From positions 1-59,044 of the forward strand of contig NZ_JAJOHV010000011.1 in the NCBI RefSeq assembly GCF_021129175.1: a DNA stretch of 59,044 nucleotides, read 5' to 3'. Position 1 is the first letter of the stretch; each line of letters starts with the position of its first letter. The notes beneath the pieces are model-generated. The model saw only the letters and a program-made list of their open reading frames with translations. It did no database searches and was not told the DNA's origin. The DNA comes from Chromobacterium piscinae (GTDB lineage: Bacteria; Pseudomonadota; Gammaproteobacteria; Burkholderiales; Chromobacteriaceae). Shown here piece by piece: positions 8,434-19,500 of the stretch. A program made the position numbers and the translations under genes.

Positions 8434-8661
8434 TTACTCAATATTGGGGCATCGACTGCGCAGCGCTAGAATACGTGGTACTACAAGTTGTGCCAGATGA
8501 CGAGTTTGTGCGTTGGTGCCCGAGTAGTTAAACGACATGGATATGGTGACGATCTCCGCGGTGTGGATCAGTGACTCGATAGTTGTCAAGAAGCCAATAA
8601 TTTCGTCGTCCATCCATAAGTCACCCTCGGCCCACTGGTCCGAACGGTTGAAGAGGTCCAA
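8434..8661 (-). CDS. Short hypothetical protein, possibly truncated
   Basis: 75 codons on the minus strand, beginning at 8661, five bases from where the IS-end copy B starts. The product (MDLFNRSDQWAEGDLWMDDE...) is acidic and not recognised. Its start lies at the IS junction, so it may be the 3' remainder of a longer gene cut by the insertion. The open frame is short and coding potential is uncertain. Confidence 0.4.
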   Translation of the reverse strand: MDLFNRSDQWAEGDLWMDDEIIGFLTTIESLIHTAEIVTISMSFNYSGTNAQTRHLAQLVVPRILALRSRCPNIE

Positions 8662-8710
8662 GCACTGTGAATCGCCCCGGCTCCTGTAGGCATTCCTGCC
8701 TTATGATTTA
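8661..8710 (+). mobile_element. IS3-type end remnant (copy B)
   Basis: AGCACTGTGAATCGCC followed by CCGGCTCCTGTAGGCATTCC and a TTATGATT box. It shares the TGTGAATCGCC start with copy A, and AGCACT plus the GGCTCCTGTAGGCATTCCTG core with copy C at 27941. All three copies have the same orientation. No transposase follows. Confidence 0.6.
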
Positions 8711-8845
8711 CGCGTGCATCCAGTGAGCGCCAATCTGCGTCGACAACCAATATAACCGCTGTGTGAGGTTAATGGCAGATCAGGGGCTTGCCGCGGGGTG
8801 TAGATTGGCAAGGACGACGGGTATTGGCGAAACAATATGCTTTTC

Positions 8846-10309
8846 TCAACCGCCTGGCTGGCGAAAGCCGGATATTTCGCTGACCGTGCTTGCAGTGTCG
8901 ATAAGATGGCCAATGCTTTGTGCCAACTGGTATCGAGCAGTTAGAAGGTCGGACATGGCTTGGATGCGCTGTTGTCTCGCTGATGCGAGGTTGCTTTGTA
9001 CGTTCATTAGTTCTTGAACGTCGGCCGCCCCAACTTGATAGCGCTTGCTTGATGCTGCAAATGCCTGTTCCGCTGTTTGTAACAGCCGGCTGGCTTGCGT
9101 GAGATTGCTTATGCCTGACTGAACATCTTGATAGTTCTTCCAGACCGTCCTGTCCGTCTTTTGCGAAGTTCCATCCAGAATGGCTTGCTGTCGCTCAATT
9201 TCTGCGGCGGAAGCACGGATGCGGTAGGTTCGCTCGAAGCCGTCAAATAAAGGCAGGGTTACCTGAATGCCCGCATAGCGTTGCTGGCTATTCGCCGAGG
9301 TTGTCGGCATGCCGACGCCCAGGCTTTCTGGTTGATTGTTGTGGGTAGCGCGCAGCGTCAGCGCAATGCTTGGTCGACCTTCAGCTGCGGTCTGATCCGC
9401 TTTGGCCTGTGCAGCCGCCAGATTTTCGCGGGCGGCGATCAACTCTGGATTGTCTTTTTGCGCACGCGCCAGTAGTTCACTGATATTGCGATCAAGATCT
9501 TTCTTCACCGGATCACTGGGAGCAAGCTCCGTCACTGTTGGATGACTATCGGCCGGAAGTCCCATGTCAAGAGCAAGGTTGCCTTGCATGATAGCCAGTT
9601 GCTGTTCAGCTTTAATGCGATTGATCACGCTTTGGGATAAGGCCGTTTCTGCTTGCAACTGGTCGCTTATTGCCACGATTCCACCATTCACTTTTGCGCT
9701 TGCCGCTTTCAGGCTGTTGGTGGCATTGCGTTCGTTTTCAGTGGTGGCGATGAGAGTGGCTTGTGCGGCGGCAAGCGCATAGAAGTCGCGAACGATGGCC
9801 GCGAAAATCTGCGCATGTACGGTCTGCTGGCTGGCCAGCGCTGCGCGCAAGCCGGCCTCTGCTGCCTGGTGCCGCGCTGATCGGGCGCCAAAATCATAAA
9901 GCAGCCAGCTCAGGCTTGCGCTATCGCTGCGGTACCCATCTCGGTTGGCCGTGCTGAGAGCAGGTATGTCCGGCGTGCTCACCACATTGTGATCCCGCAC
10001 CCACTGTACATTTCCCTCCAGTTTGGGCAGGTAGGCTGCCCGCGCCTGTCCTAATTCAGCCTGCTGTAATTTGATATTGGCCCAGGCCTCCCGCGTCTGT
10101 GGATCATGGCATAGCGACATGTCGACTGCGGTCAGCAGATCCAGCTTGGCGGGAAGTTCGTGTGTGCGACACGGCTCGGGAGCGGCGATGGTTGAAGATT
10201 GTGACTGTAGAGGGTCGTTTGGGTAGACATCCCACGCAAGGCACCTCCCGCTGAGCAATAACAATTTTATTATTAAAGCCTTTGATTTCATTTGAATTTG
10301 TATTGCCAT
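8846..10309 (-). CDS. TolC-family outer membrane protein of a type I secretion system
   Basis: 487 residues. A lysine-rich start and a hydrophobic stretch (ALIIKLLLLSGRCLAW) form the signal peptide; the second ATG (10291) is equally plausible and gives a better signal sequence. The mature part has the two-fold OEP repeat: DLLTAVDMSLCHDPQTREAW and QAELGQARAAYLPKLEG in the first half, LAAAQAKADQTAAEGRPSIA and YQVGAADVQELMNVQSNLA in the second. These proteins form the outer-membrane channel-tunnel that docks on an HlyD-type adaptor. It is divergent from the ABC transporter and HlyD genes, so it most likely serves that exporter. No frame damage is visible. Confidence 0.9.
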   Translation of the reverse strand: MAIQIQMKSKALIIKLLLLSGRCLAWDVYPNDPLQSQSSTIAAPEPCRTHELPAKLDLLTAVDMSLCHDPQTREAWANIKLQQAELGQARAAYLPKLEGNVQWVRDHNVVSTPDIPALSTANRDGYRSDSASLSWLLYDFGARSARHQAAEAGLRAALASQQTVHAQIFAAIVRDFYALAAAQATLIATTENERNATNSLKAASAKVNGGIVAISDQLQAETALSQSVINRIKAEQQLAIMQGNLALDMGLPADSHPTVTELAPSDPVKKDLDRNISELLARAQKDNPELIAARENLAAAQAKADQTAAEGRPSIALTLRATHNNQPESLGVGMPTTSANSQQRYAGIQVTLPLFDGFERTYRIRASAAEIERQQAILDGTSQKTDRTVWKNYQDVQSGISNLTQASRLLQTAEQAFAASSKRYQVGAADVQELMNVQSNLASARQQRIQAMSDLLTARYQLAQSIGHLIDTASTVSEISGFRQPGG

Positions 10310-10486
10310 TGGAATTTCATTTGTTATTTAGAAGTATACAATAATTTACAATATTGTTACAATATGTTGTTTGGATTTACAATTTGGCAGAGCTTTGCCA
10401 ATGGCAAGTGATCGTGACAACTAAACCGACTTGTTTGCTTTCTTGTTGAAAGATGAGTGATCGGTATCGAAGTGGATTCATTCTGA
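10310..10486. promoter_or_regulatory. Divergent promoter region with phased TACAAT repeats
   Basis: AT-rich 177-bp region between tolC and the exporter genes. TACAAT occurs at 10337, 10347, 10358 and 10378, spaced 10, 11 and 20 bp, so all four face the same side of the helix; ACAATATTGT (10348-10357) is a palindrome. It is the only evident control region for the whole secretion locus. Confidence 0.6.
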
Positions 10487-12595
10487 ATGGAAGTAAGTAT
10501 CGATGCAGGGGCGGCTGCGCTGGTGATCGTCGCTAGATATCACGGTATCGCGGCGGATGCTGCGCAAATCAAACACCAGTCGGGGAATGTCTCGGCAAAG
10601 CTATCGGACACGGATCTGCTGCTGGCGGCTCGGCAGCTTGGTTTGACGGCGCGTATCGTGTCATTGAAGTTGTCTCGCTTAATGCATGCCACCTTGCCGT
10701 GTCTCGCGTTGCTAGAAAACGGATCACATCTGATCGTTGGAAAGACGGATGGGCAGCGGGTCTTGGTGCAGGATCCGGTTACTGAACAACCCACCATGCT
10801 GACTATTGATGAGCTGGCGGCAAAATGGGATGGCCGGGCCATTCTGTTCGCTTCGCGGGCTTCACTGGCCGGAGAGTTGGCCCGTTTCGATTTCACCTGG
10901 TTCATTCCCGCCATCGTCAAATATCGCAAGCTGATCGCGGAAGTGTTCGCCGTGTCGCTAGTGCTGCAACTGTTTGCTTTGGTAACACCATTATTCTTCC
11001 AGGTTGTCATGGACAAGGTGCTGGTACATCGAGGCTTTGCTACCTTGAATGTGATCTGCATCGCCTTGCTAATCACGTCCCTGTTCGATGTGTTTCTCAC
11101 CGGCTTGCGTACCTATGTGTTCTCCCATACGACCAACCGCATTGATGTCGAACTTGGCGCCAGCCTTTTTCGTCATTTGCTTGCCTTGCCCTTGCCGTAT
11201 TTCGGCGCGAGGCGAGTTGGAGACACGGTAGCGCGGGTTCGCGAGTTGGAGAATATCCGCAGCTTTCTGACAGGGCAGGCGCTGACGGCGGTATTGGATG
11301 TGCTGTTCTCGGGCATTTTCCTGGCAGTCATGTGCTTCTATTCTCTCAAGTTGACGTTGATCGTCGCCTTGTCGCTGCCTTGTTACGCCGCTATTTCTTT
11401 TGTGTTGGTTCCGCCGCTCCGAAATCGCTTGGACGAGAAATTCGCACGAGGCGCCGATAATCAGTCCTTTTTGGTAGAAACCGTATCCGGTATTGAAACG
11501 GTCAAGTCAATGGCGGTTGAGCCGCAATTCACCCGTCGTTGGGATCAGCAACTGGCTAGCTATGTCAGCGCCGGCTTTCGTGTGACGGCGCTGTCCATGC
11601 TGGGTCAGCAGGGGATTCAGCTGGTAGGCAAGCTGGTGACGGTTTTGACCCTGTGGTTTGGCGCGCTGATGGTGATCAATGGCCATCTGACCGTGGGCGG
11701 CTTGGTGGCATTCAATATGCTGGCGGGGCGGGTGTCGGATCCGGTGCTGCGCCTAGCGCAGCTCTGGCAGGATTTCCAGCAGGTCGGCATCTCCATGCGC
11801 AGGCTAGGCGACATCCTCAATACCCGTACCGAATTGCCGCCCAGCCGTCAGGCCTTGCCTGAAGTGCGGGGGGAGATCCTGTTTGAGGATGTCCGATTCC
11901 GCTATGCGCCGGATGGTCCTCAGGTGCTCAAGGGGATCGATCTGCATATCCAGGCGGGGGAGGTGATTGGCATCGTCGGCCGCTCTGGTTCTGGCAAAAG
12001 CACCCTGACCAAGTTGCTGCAACGCTTGTATGTTCCGGAGGGCGGCTGCGTCCGCCTGGATGGCATAGATCTGGCGCTGGCCGATCCAGCCTGGCTGCGG
12101 CGTCAAATCGGCGTGGTATTGCAGGAAAACCTGCTTTTCAACCGCTCCATCCGGGAAAACATCGCCCTCAGCGATCCGGGCATCCCGTTGGACCAGGTTA
12201 TGGAGGCCGCCAAGTTGGCCGGCGCGCATGAATTCATCATCGAGTTGCCGGAAGGCTACGACACCAAGGTGGGTGAGCACGGCAACGGACTGTCGGGTGG
12301 TCAGCGCCAGCGTATTGCCATAGCGCGCGCACTGATCGGCAATCCCGGCATTCTGATTCTGGACGAGGCGACCAGCGCTCTCGACTACGAGTCCGAACGC
12401 ATCATTCAGCACAATATGCAGGCCATTTGCCGCAATCGTACCGTCATCATCATTGCCCACCGTCTATCTGCCGTCCGGCACGCGAATCGCATTGTGGCGA
12501 TGGACAAGGGGGAGATCGTTGAAATCGGCGCGCATGAAACCTTGGTGCGTCAGGGTGGCTATTACGCGCGGCTAGTGGAGCTGCAAACGGCATGA
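10487..12595 (+). CDS. Type I secretion ABC transporter (HlyB/RtxB type)
   Basis: 702 residues with the usual order: an N-terminal C39-like domain (about 1-130), a six-helix membrane domain (about 145-430) and a nucleotide-binding domain. Walker [10 protein letters not shown] is at 498-506, signature LSGGQRQ at 602-608, Walker [13 protein letters not shown] around D626/E627, and the H-loop is IIIAHRLS. The peptidase Cys is missing: the N-terminus reads [16 protein letters not shown], so this is a non-cleaving C39-like domain that in HlyB binds unfolded RTX substrate. It powers export of uncleaved RTX proteins across both membranes. The stop overlaps the next gene by four bases (ATGA). The RTX gene in the same transcription unit is the obvious substrate. 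Confidence 0.93.
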   Translation: MEVSIDAGAAALVIVARYHGIAADAAQIKHQSGNVSAKLSDTDLLLAARQLGLTARIVSLKLSRLMHATLPCLALLENGSHLIVGKTDGQRVLVQDPVTEQPTMLTIDELAAKWDGRAILFASRASLAGELARFDFTWFIPAIVKYRKLIAEVFAVSLVLQLFALVTPLFFQVVMDKVLVHRGFATLNVICIALLITSLFDVFLTGLRTYVFSHTTNRIDVELGASLFRHLLALPLPYFGARRVGDTVARVRELENIRSFLTGQALTAVLDVLFSGIFLAVMCFYSLKLTLIVALSLPCYAAISFVLVPPLRNRLDEKFARGADNQSFLVETVSGIETVKSMAVEPQFTRRWDQQLASYVSAGFRVTALSMLGQQGIQLVGKLVTVLTLWFGALMVINGHLTVGGLVAFNMLAGRVSDPVLRLAQLWQDFQQVGISMRRLGDILNTRTELPPSRQALPEVRGEILFEDVRFRYAPDGPQVLKGIDLHIQAGEVIGIVGRSGSGKSTLTKLLQRLYVPEGGCVRLDGIDLALADPAWLRRQIGVVLQENLLFNRSIRENIALSDPGIPLDQVMEAAKLAGAHEFIIELPEGYDTKVGEHGNGLSGGQRQRIAIARALIGNPGILILDEATSALDYESERIIQHNMQAICRNRTVIIIAHRLSAVRHANRIVAMDKGEIVEIGAHETLVRQGGYYARLVELQTA

Positions 12596-14019
12596 TGAGC
12601 ATGAAACTGTATTGGCAAGCGGGCAAGGATCTGGCGCAGCGTTATCAGCAAATTTGGCGTGCGGTGTGGGCGCTCCGGCATCAGCTGGATGCCCCGCCGC
12701 GAGCCGGACATGAGCTGGCGTTTCTGCCGGCCCATCTGGCAGTCCGGGATACACCGGTGCATCCCGCCCCGCGATGGGCGATGCGAGCGCTGATGGCGCT
12801 GGCGCTGGCGGCGGTGCTGTGGGCCTGTTTCGGTCAGCTTGATGAGGTCGCCGTCGCGCATGGCAAGCTGGTGCCAAATGCCCAAGTCAAGATGATCCAG
12901 TCCGCGGAGACTGGTACGGTGCGAGCCATTCTGGTCAACAACGGCCAGCGGGTTAAGGCTGGACAGCCGCTGTTGGAGTTGGATACCACCATGGCCGGTG
13001 CCGATGCCACGAAGACGCGGCTGGCAAGGCTGGATGCCATGGTCACCATCGCCAGGGCGCACGCTTTGCTGGACGCGCTGAAAACATCGCGGCCGCCGCA
13101 GGTGGAGTCGGTGCCTGGCTTGCCCGCGATGCGGCAGGCTCAGGTGCAACAATTCGCAGAAGGGCAGTACCGAGAATACCTCGACAAGCAAGGCGCGCAA
13201 CGGGCTGAGCTGACCAAGCGTCAGGCCGAGTTGGAAAGCACCCGGCGAGAAATCGACAAACTGCGCCAAACCGCGCCGCTTGCCCGCCAGTCCGCAGACG
13301 CCTACCGCAGTCTGGTGAAAGACAACTATGTTTCCCGCCAGGACTATCTGCAAAAAGAACAGCAACGCATCGAGCAGGAGCAGAACCTGGCAGGGCAGCA
13401 AAGCCATGCCCGGGAGCTGGAGGCCGGCATTGAGGAACAGCGCCGGATACTGGATGCCGCCACCTCGTCTTTCCGTCGCGAATTATGGGATGCCCTCAAC
13501 CAGGCCCAGCAGCAGCTGCCCCAGTTCCAGGGGGAGGAAACCAAGGCCAGGCAGCGCGAAGCACGGATGCAGTTGCGTGCTCCGGTGAATGGCACCGTTC
13601 AGCAATTGGCCGTGCATACCGTTGGTGGCGTGGTGACTCAGGCGCAAACGGTGCTGGAAATCGTGCCGGACGATACGCTGGAAGTCGAGGCCAATATCGA
13701 AAACAAAGACATCGGCTTTGTCCGCGCTGGTCAGCAGGCGATTGTGAAGGTCGAGTCCTTCCCCTTTGCCCGCTATGGCTATCTGGATGGAAGGGTGCTC
13801 AAAGTTTCGAATGACGCAGTGTCTGATCGCAAGCTTGGGTTGATCTTTCCATCCCGCTTGCATCTGAGTCAAAGCCGGATTCGCGTCGAGGATACCTGGG
13901 TCAATTTGTCCCCTGGGATGGCGGTCACTGTCGAAGTCAAAACCGGACGCCGCAACGTGGCGGCATATTTCCTCAGTCCCCTGATCGAGTACGGGCAGGA
14001 AAGCCTGCGCGAGCGATAG
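12592..14019 (+). CDS. HlyD-family periplasmic adaptor of type I secretion
   Basis: 475 residues, ATGA overlap with the ABC transporter; a second ATG three bases on is an alternative start. Layout: a cytoplasmic N-terminus of about 60 residues, one transmembrane helix ([20 protein letters not shown]), a lipoyl half ([20 protein letters not shown]), a long periplasmic coiled coil (about 170-310), the second lipoyl half ([20 protein letters not shown]) and a beta-barrel domain ending [16 protein letters not shown]. The C-terminal motif PLIEY is typical of HlyD. It bridges the inner-membrane ABC protein to TolC. About 60 bp separate it from the first exported-protein gene, so one transcript is likely. 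Confidence 0.92.
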   Translation: MMSMKLYWQAGKDLAQRYQQIWRAVWALRHQLDAPPRAGHELAFLPAHLAVRDTPVHPAPRWAMRALMALALAAVLWACFGQLDEVAVAHGKLVPNAQVKMIQSAETGTVRAILVNNGQRVKAGQPLLELDTTMAGADATKTRLARLDAMVTIARAHALLDALKTSRPPQVESVPGLPAMRQAQVQQFAEGQYREYLDKQGAQRAELTKRQAELESTRREIDKLRQTAPLARQSADAYRSLVKDNYVSRQDYLQKEQQRIEQEQNLAGQQSHARELEAGIEEQRRILDAATSSFRRELWDALNQAQQQLPQFQGEETKARQREARMQLRAPVNGTVQQLAVHTVGGVVTQAQTVLEIVPDDTLEVEANIENKDIGFVRAGQQAIVKVESFPFARYGYLDGRVLKVSNDAVSDRKLGLIFPSRLHLSQSRIRVEDTWVNLSPGMAVTVEVKTGRRNVAAYFLSPLIEYGQESLRER

Positions 14020-14079
14020 CGGGAAACCGCCGGCGGGGGCAAGGCAATGGAACCGGTGATGGCAACGAGGCGTTTCACC

Positions 14080-15240
14080 ATGATGAGAAAAAGGGCCGAG
14101 CTGGCACTGTGGGGGAGCTTGCTGCTTTCCTGCTTTGCCAGCCAGGCGGAACCGATTCCGATCCGCGATCCTTATTTTGCCCAGGCGCGAGTCGCTTGGC
14201 CGCCGGCAACGCGAGAGTTGCAGGACAAATCATTCGAGCTGATCGATACCGGCTTGGAGGGGACGTACCACGATATCCGGCCCAAATTGGGCGAGTGGCT
14301 GGACAACGACCATCTGGTGGTGAATGCCATCCAGCCAGGCTGGCATATGCAGCAGAAGGGGCAGTTCCAGATCATGCTGGTCGACGCCCGCACCGGCAAG
14401 TCCAGCGTGCTGCTGCCGCATGCGATGCTGCAATGCTGGAACGCCAAACGCCAATTGGCGTCGATCAGGCCGATTCCGGAGGAGTTACCCCCGGGGCGGC
14501 GGGTTTGGGATTTGGAAAATTTTTCGCTGATGCATCTGGGACCAGATGGTCAGCTGACGCGTTTAAGCACGCCACAGCCATTCGATACGCTTACCTGTGA
14601 GGCTACCGATAACGGTATTCCGCTATATCAGCAAGACTTTGGCCGGCCCTTGCAGGACATTAATGGCTTCCTGCGGCAAGGGGTACCGAAGCAATCATTT
14701 AAATCAGACTTTAATACGGTATTGTTTCGGCGCGGCCAACCGTCCCGGCAGATCGGGGTGAGGGCCGAAGAAGTTTTCTTCCCGATCTATCTGCCTTACC
14801 TGAAGCGCTATCTATTGAATAGCGGCGACAGCCAGCACGACTCGGCCACCGACCGCCGGCTGGCCGGCGCCACCTGGGGCGACCGGCCCTACGACCTGAC
14901 GCCTTACCGGTTGATGTCGCCGGACGGCGAGGTGACGGAAATTCCCTATCCGAAAATCATCTTCAGCTACGGCGTGCACGGCTTCGCCAACCTGCTGCCG
15001 ACCCCGCATGGCCTGTTGTTGAACTCCAGCGGCCGCTCCAGCCCGGGATTGCTGCTGTTGCAGGGTGAACAGCTGTACCGCGTCTGGGGCGGTCAACGCT
15101 GGTTTGCACCGGGATGGCGCCAATCGGCTTATGGCTTGAAGGTGTCGCCGGACGGTTGCCGGTTGGCTTTCATCCACGCCAGCACCTGGTCGCAGGACAG
15201 CGGCAATGAAATCAGCATTTTGAATATGTGCAAGGCCTAG
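14080..15240 (+). CDS. Exported protein of unknown function, tandem copy 1
   Basis: About 386 residues from ATG 14080. This start gives a clean signal peptide (MMRKRAELALWGSLLLSCFA, then SQAEP) and has GAGG nine bases upstream; an in-frame ATG at 14047 would add 11 residues before it. The mature protein has several short beta-rich repeats reminiscent of TolB/WD40-like propellers (LMLVDARTGKSSVLLP-like and KVSPDGCRLAFIHASTWS) and four conserved Cys. I do not recognise a family. Its neighbour at 15358 is nearly identical except in a central block. Position between hlyD and the RTX gene suggests a role connected with the secreted protein, for example periplasmic control or protection, but nothing in the sequence proves this. 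Confidence 0.8.
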   Translation: MMRKRAELALWGSLLLSCFASQAEPIPIRDPYFAQARVAWPPATRELQDKSFELIDTGLEGTYHDIRPKLGEWLDNDHLVVNAIQPGWHMQQKGQFQIMLVDARTGKSSVLLPHAMLQCWNAKRQLASIRPIPEELPPGRRVWDLENFSLMHLGPDGQLTRLSTPQPFDTLTCEATDNGIPLYQQDFGRPLQDINGFLRQGVPKQSFKSDFNTVLFRRGQPSRQIGVRAEEVFFPIYLPYLKRYLLNSGDSQHDSATDRRLAGATWGDRPYDLTPYRLMSPDGEVTEIPYPKIIFSYGVHGFANLLPTPHGLLLNSSGRSSPGLLLLQGEQLYRVWGGQRWFAPGWRQSAYGLKVSPDGCRLAFIHASTWSQDSGNEISILNMCKA

Positions 15241-15357
15241 CCTTGAACACCGATCCCGCCAAAGAGTGGGACGTTAATACCAGTCCTGATGAGGATAGGT
15301 TGAGTCAGTGTGGGTAAGCGTAAGCCTGAGCCCGTGATGAAAATGGAGAGTTTTACA

Positions 15358-16533
15358 ATGACGAGGAAAAAGGTGGTGCTGACACTGTGGGGGAGCTTGC
15401 TGCTTTCCTGCTTTGCCAGCCAGGCGGAACCGATTCCGATCCGCGATCCTTATTTTGCCCAGGCGCGAGCCGCTTGGCCGCCGGCAACGCGAGAGTTGCA
15501 GGACAAATCATTCGAGCTGATCGATACCGGCTTGGAGGGTATGTACAGCGATATTTTCCCCGATGCAGGCGAGTGGCTCGATAGCGACCATCTGGTGGTG
15601 AACGCGGCCCAGCCGGGCTGGCATATGCAGCGGAAGGGGCAGTTCCAGATCATGCTGGTCGACGCCCGCACCGGCAAGTCCAGCGTGCTACTGCCGCACG
15701 CGATGATGCAGTGCTGGAACGCCTCTCGGCAGCTGGCTTCGGTCAAGCCGATTCCAGCTGAGTTGCCTCCAGGGATTAGGACAGTATGGAGCTTGCCTAC
15801 TTTCTGGGTGATGCATTTGGGAGGAGCGGATAGGCAGCTGACGCGTTTAAGCACGCCACAGCCATTCGATACGCTTACCTGTGAGGCTACCGATAACGGT
15901 ATTCCGCTATATCAGCAAGACTTTGGCCGGCCCTTGCAGGACATTAATGGCTTCCTGCGGCAAGGGGTACCGAAGCAATCATTTAAATCAGACTTTAATA
16001 CGGTATTGTTTCGGCGCGGCCAACCGTCTCGGCAGATCGGAGTGAGGGCCGAAGAAGTTTTCTTCCCGATCTATCTGCCTTACCTGAAGCGCTATCTATT
16101 GAATAGCGGCGACAGCCAGCACGACTCGGCCACCGACCGCCGGCTGGCCGGTGCCACCTGGGGCGACCGGCCCTACGACCTGACGCCTTACCGGTTGATG
16201 TCGCCGGACGGCGAGGTGACGGAAATTCCCTATCCGAAAATCATCTTCAGCTACGGCGTGCACGGCTTCGCCAACCTGCTGCCGACCCCGCATGGCCTGT
16301 TGTTGAACTCCAGCGGCCGCTCCAGCCCGGGATTGCTGCTGTTGCAGGGTGAACAGCTGTACCGCGTCTGGGGCGGTCAACGCTGGTTTGCACCGGGATG
16401 GCGCCAATCGGCTTATGGCTTGAAGGTGTCGCCGGACGGTTGCCGGTTGGCTTTCATCCACGCCAGCACCTGGTCGCAGGACAGCGGCAATGAAATCAGC
16501 ATTTTGAATATGTGCAAGGAAAACAATAAATGA
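15358..16533 (+). CDS. Exported protein of unknown function, tandem copy 2
   Basis: About 391 residues from ATG 15358, with GGAGAG upstream; this start gives the signal peptide MTRKKVVLTLWGSLLLSCFA. A GTG at 15310 is in frame but adds an unlikely leader. Copy 2 matches copy 1 almost perfectly over the first 155 bp (15385-15540) and over the last 680 bp (15837-16515), while the middle (about 15541-15836) differs at many positions and has small length changes. Its stop overlaps the RTX start (ATGA at 16530-16533), so translation of the giant gene is coupled to this copy. The same four Cys are present. Function is unknown. Confidence 0.8.
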   Translation: MTRKKVVLTLWGSLLLSCFASQAEPIPIRDPYFAQARAAWPPATRELQDKSFELIDTGLEGMYSDIFPDAGEWLDSDHLVVNAAQPGWHMQRKGQFQIMLVDARTGKSSVLLPHAMMQCWNASRQLASVKPIPAELPPGIRTVWSLPTFWVMHLGGADRQLTRLSTPQPFDTLTCEATDNGIPLYQQDFGRPLQDINGFLRQGVPKQSFKSDFNTVLFRRGQPSRQIGVRAEEVFFPIYLPYLKRYLLNSGDSQHDSATDRRLAGATWGDRPYDLTPYRLMSPDGEVTEIPYPKIIFSYGVHGFANLLPTPHGLLLNSSGRSSPGLLLLQGEQLYRVWGGQRWFAPGWRQSAYGLKVSPDGCRLAFIHASTWSQDSGNEISILNMCKENNK

Positions 16534-19500
16534 GTACGCGTATCGATCTGTCGGCTGACAAACAGGTGCTGCTGCGCGCGGCCTATACCGCGATGGACCA
16601 GACCTATGGCAAAACCGCAGCAGGCTACCAATTGCAGGGCATAGACAATTCCGGCAATGGCAAGAAGCTGCCGTGGGATGTACCACCCGGTTGGGTGATT
16701 ACCCGCTCGGTGGAGGACCCGGGCCAGGGCGGCAAGGTGGTGATCTATCGCAATGAGGCCAGCAACCAGGTGATGGCGGTGGCGATGGGCACCAATGGCA
16801 ATGGCGACATGGCCGGCTGGAACAGCAATTTCCAAGATTTCGGCATGTCGCAGTGGCATTCTCAGCACCTGGATGTCAATGGAAAGACGCTGAAAGACAA
16901 TGTCTATGAGGCCTTGAATAAAGCGTTGGAGACGCCCGGCGCGCAATTGGTGTGCGCCGGTGACAGCAAGGGCGGCGCGATCGCCCAGTTCATCTGCGCC
17001 GATATTGTGCTTGAACGTGATTCTTATAAGACGAGGTTGAAAAACCTTGCCGCCGTCAGCAATGAGAGCATGGCCGTCATCGCCAACTCGGCGCCCGGCT
17101 CGGAAGCGGAACTGAGCAGCGCCTACGGTCATTTCGATCCGCAGCTGTTTGCCGGCATCAGCAGCTTTTACTCCGCGGCCCGTATGGAGGATCACTCGGC
17201 GACGGAGATTGTGTCGCAGACCGGCGGCGCGTATCTGGCCAATACCGGCAATACGCTGCATTACTTCGATCAGGGCGTCGGACTGGATAGCGATAGAATC
17301 GACCATAACGCCAATAAATGGGTATATCTGCACCGGCTGGCTTATTCCGGCGTTGATGGCATGGAGGCGATCGGCGGTGATTTCAGCAGGCTGAGCGCGG
17401 CCCCGCGCGATAATAGGAACCTCGACGATATGGTGATGCTGGGCGGCTGGCTCAGCTCAATAGGCAAGGGCGACAGCGTGACGACGCCTGAGGCGGCCTC
17501 CCGGATAGGCGCCTCCTTCATATGCGGTTTTGCCGCAGCCCCGCTGTCCGCGGGCAAGGGCGCGCTTGAGGGCCGGTTCGGCTGGGAAACGGTGGCCGGC
17601 CTCGGGTCGCTGGGTTTGTGGGCTTCCGGCTTCGGCCCGCTGCTGATGGGCGCCTGCGCGGTGCCCGTCGCCGGCAGCAATGCCGCCAAGTTTTTTGGCG
17701 ATCCCAAGCTGGTGACCTCCAATACCGATCTGCCCACCTATATCACCATGGTCGGCGCGCCCAAGGATGCGCCTGCCGGTTCCCAACGCTATTTCGGCAT
17801 GACCAGCACCGGTGGACGCTATGTGGTCGACCTGGATGACCATGGCAGCGGCCAGATGTTCTGCGAGGAAAGCCAGGAACGCTCGCAGCTCACCATCCAG
17901 CCGGGCCGGGTGGATATTTCACGCTTTGACGCGAAGACCGGCGAAGCCTTGTCCGATGGCGTGTTCCAGTGCACACCGTCCGGCGCCACCATGACCCATT
18001 TTTCCCCGCAAGGGCCGAACGCGCCGGTCAAACTATCCAGTGTTGATGTCCTGAGCTGGAATGCCACGACGCTGCCATGGGCACAGACACAGATTCTGGA
18101 CGGCAATGCCGCCAATGCTGCAGGACATGCGCCTCTGAACGCCAACCAGTTCGCCGTCGATGCCACGCATCGCGATTGGGCTTCGATTTCGGCGGCAACA
18201 GGAGTGTCCGTCAATGATCTGATTACCGCCAACCCCGGCAGCAGCATCGTGACGCAATTTCCGGCCGGACAGGTCATCAATCTGCCGGCCGCCGACAACC
18301 ATCTCGCGCCCAGCATCTCCATCCATCCCGACCCGATACCGCAAAGCCGCACCCAGGGCGAGGGCGAGGCGATGGATCTGACCCGCCAGGGTTTCATCGA
18401 CCATTCGGCGACACTGTCCATAGGCTTCGGCAATGGCATGCTCAACCATACCGATCTGGTTTCTACCACGGCGGCCAGCATGGCATCGGCCTGCATTCGC
18501 CCCGGCGAAGTGCAGAACGACAACAACGACTTCACCAATAACGCGATAGCCAAGGCCATATTGGCGCCGGCCAGCATGGACGCCTGGGCATCGCTGAATG
18601 CCGCGACGATAGGCAGCCAGTCGGCCAATTGCATGAATCAGGTCTACATCGACCCGCTGGTGCTGGATCTGAGCGGCAAGGGAATAGGCCTGACGTCTTT
18701 CCAGAGCAATCCGGTGCTATTCGATATCGACCATTCCGGCACGCTGAAGCGCACCGGCTGGACCGACGGGCAGACCGGCTTCCTGGCAGTGGCCAATGCC
18801 GACGGCAAAGTAACCGATATCAGCCAGATGTTCAGCCAGTATTTCGGTGGACAGGCCGGGAGCAATGGCGGCGTCGGCACGGCGCCGTACGCCAACGGTT
18901 TCGCGGCGCTGGCCGCGCAGGACAGTAACAAGGACGGTGTGATCGACGCCAACGACGCGATCTGGAATTCGCTGCGGGTCTGGGTGGACGCCAATCATGA
19001 CGGCAAGGTCGGCAGCGGCGAAATGAAGTCGATGGCGGACCTGGGCATCACCCGCATCGACCTGCATGCTCAACAGACTCATCAGGTGATTGGCGGCAAT
19101 ATCGTCACCGGCACGGCCACGTTCGTGATGCAGGGACAGACGCATGTGGCCGCCGATGTGAATCTGGTGTCCGATCCGACCGGCAACACCTTCGAATCCG
19201 GCCAAGGCGGCACTACCATCCACTCCTCATCGACAGGGCCGAACGGCAAGCGCGAGGTCAAGACCTATCAGGATGCCGGCAGCGCCAATGTGACGCTGGA
19301 CGCGGCCAAGCTGGGGGTGGACAACCTGTATGCCGGCAGCGGCAACGATACGCTGATCGCCGCGGCGGGCGGTAGCTGGCTGGTGGGAGGCGGCGGCAGC
19401 AACGTCTACCAGGGCGGGGCCGGCAACGATGTATTCGTGGTGTCGGCCAAGGATGATCCGGCCAATATCCACGGCGGCGGCGGCACCGACATGCTGGTGA

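Noticed and set aside
8701-8913. 70-codon minus-strand frame at the 3' end of tolC
   Set aside because: Overlaps the tolC C-terminus in another frame and has no independent support.
10487-12595. ABC transporter as a bacteriocin-type exporter that cleaves leader peptides
   Set aside because: The C39 catalytic Cys is absent, and an RTX substrate with an HlyD partner is encoded next to it.
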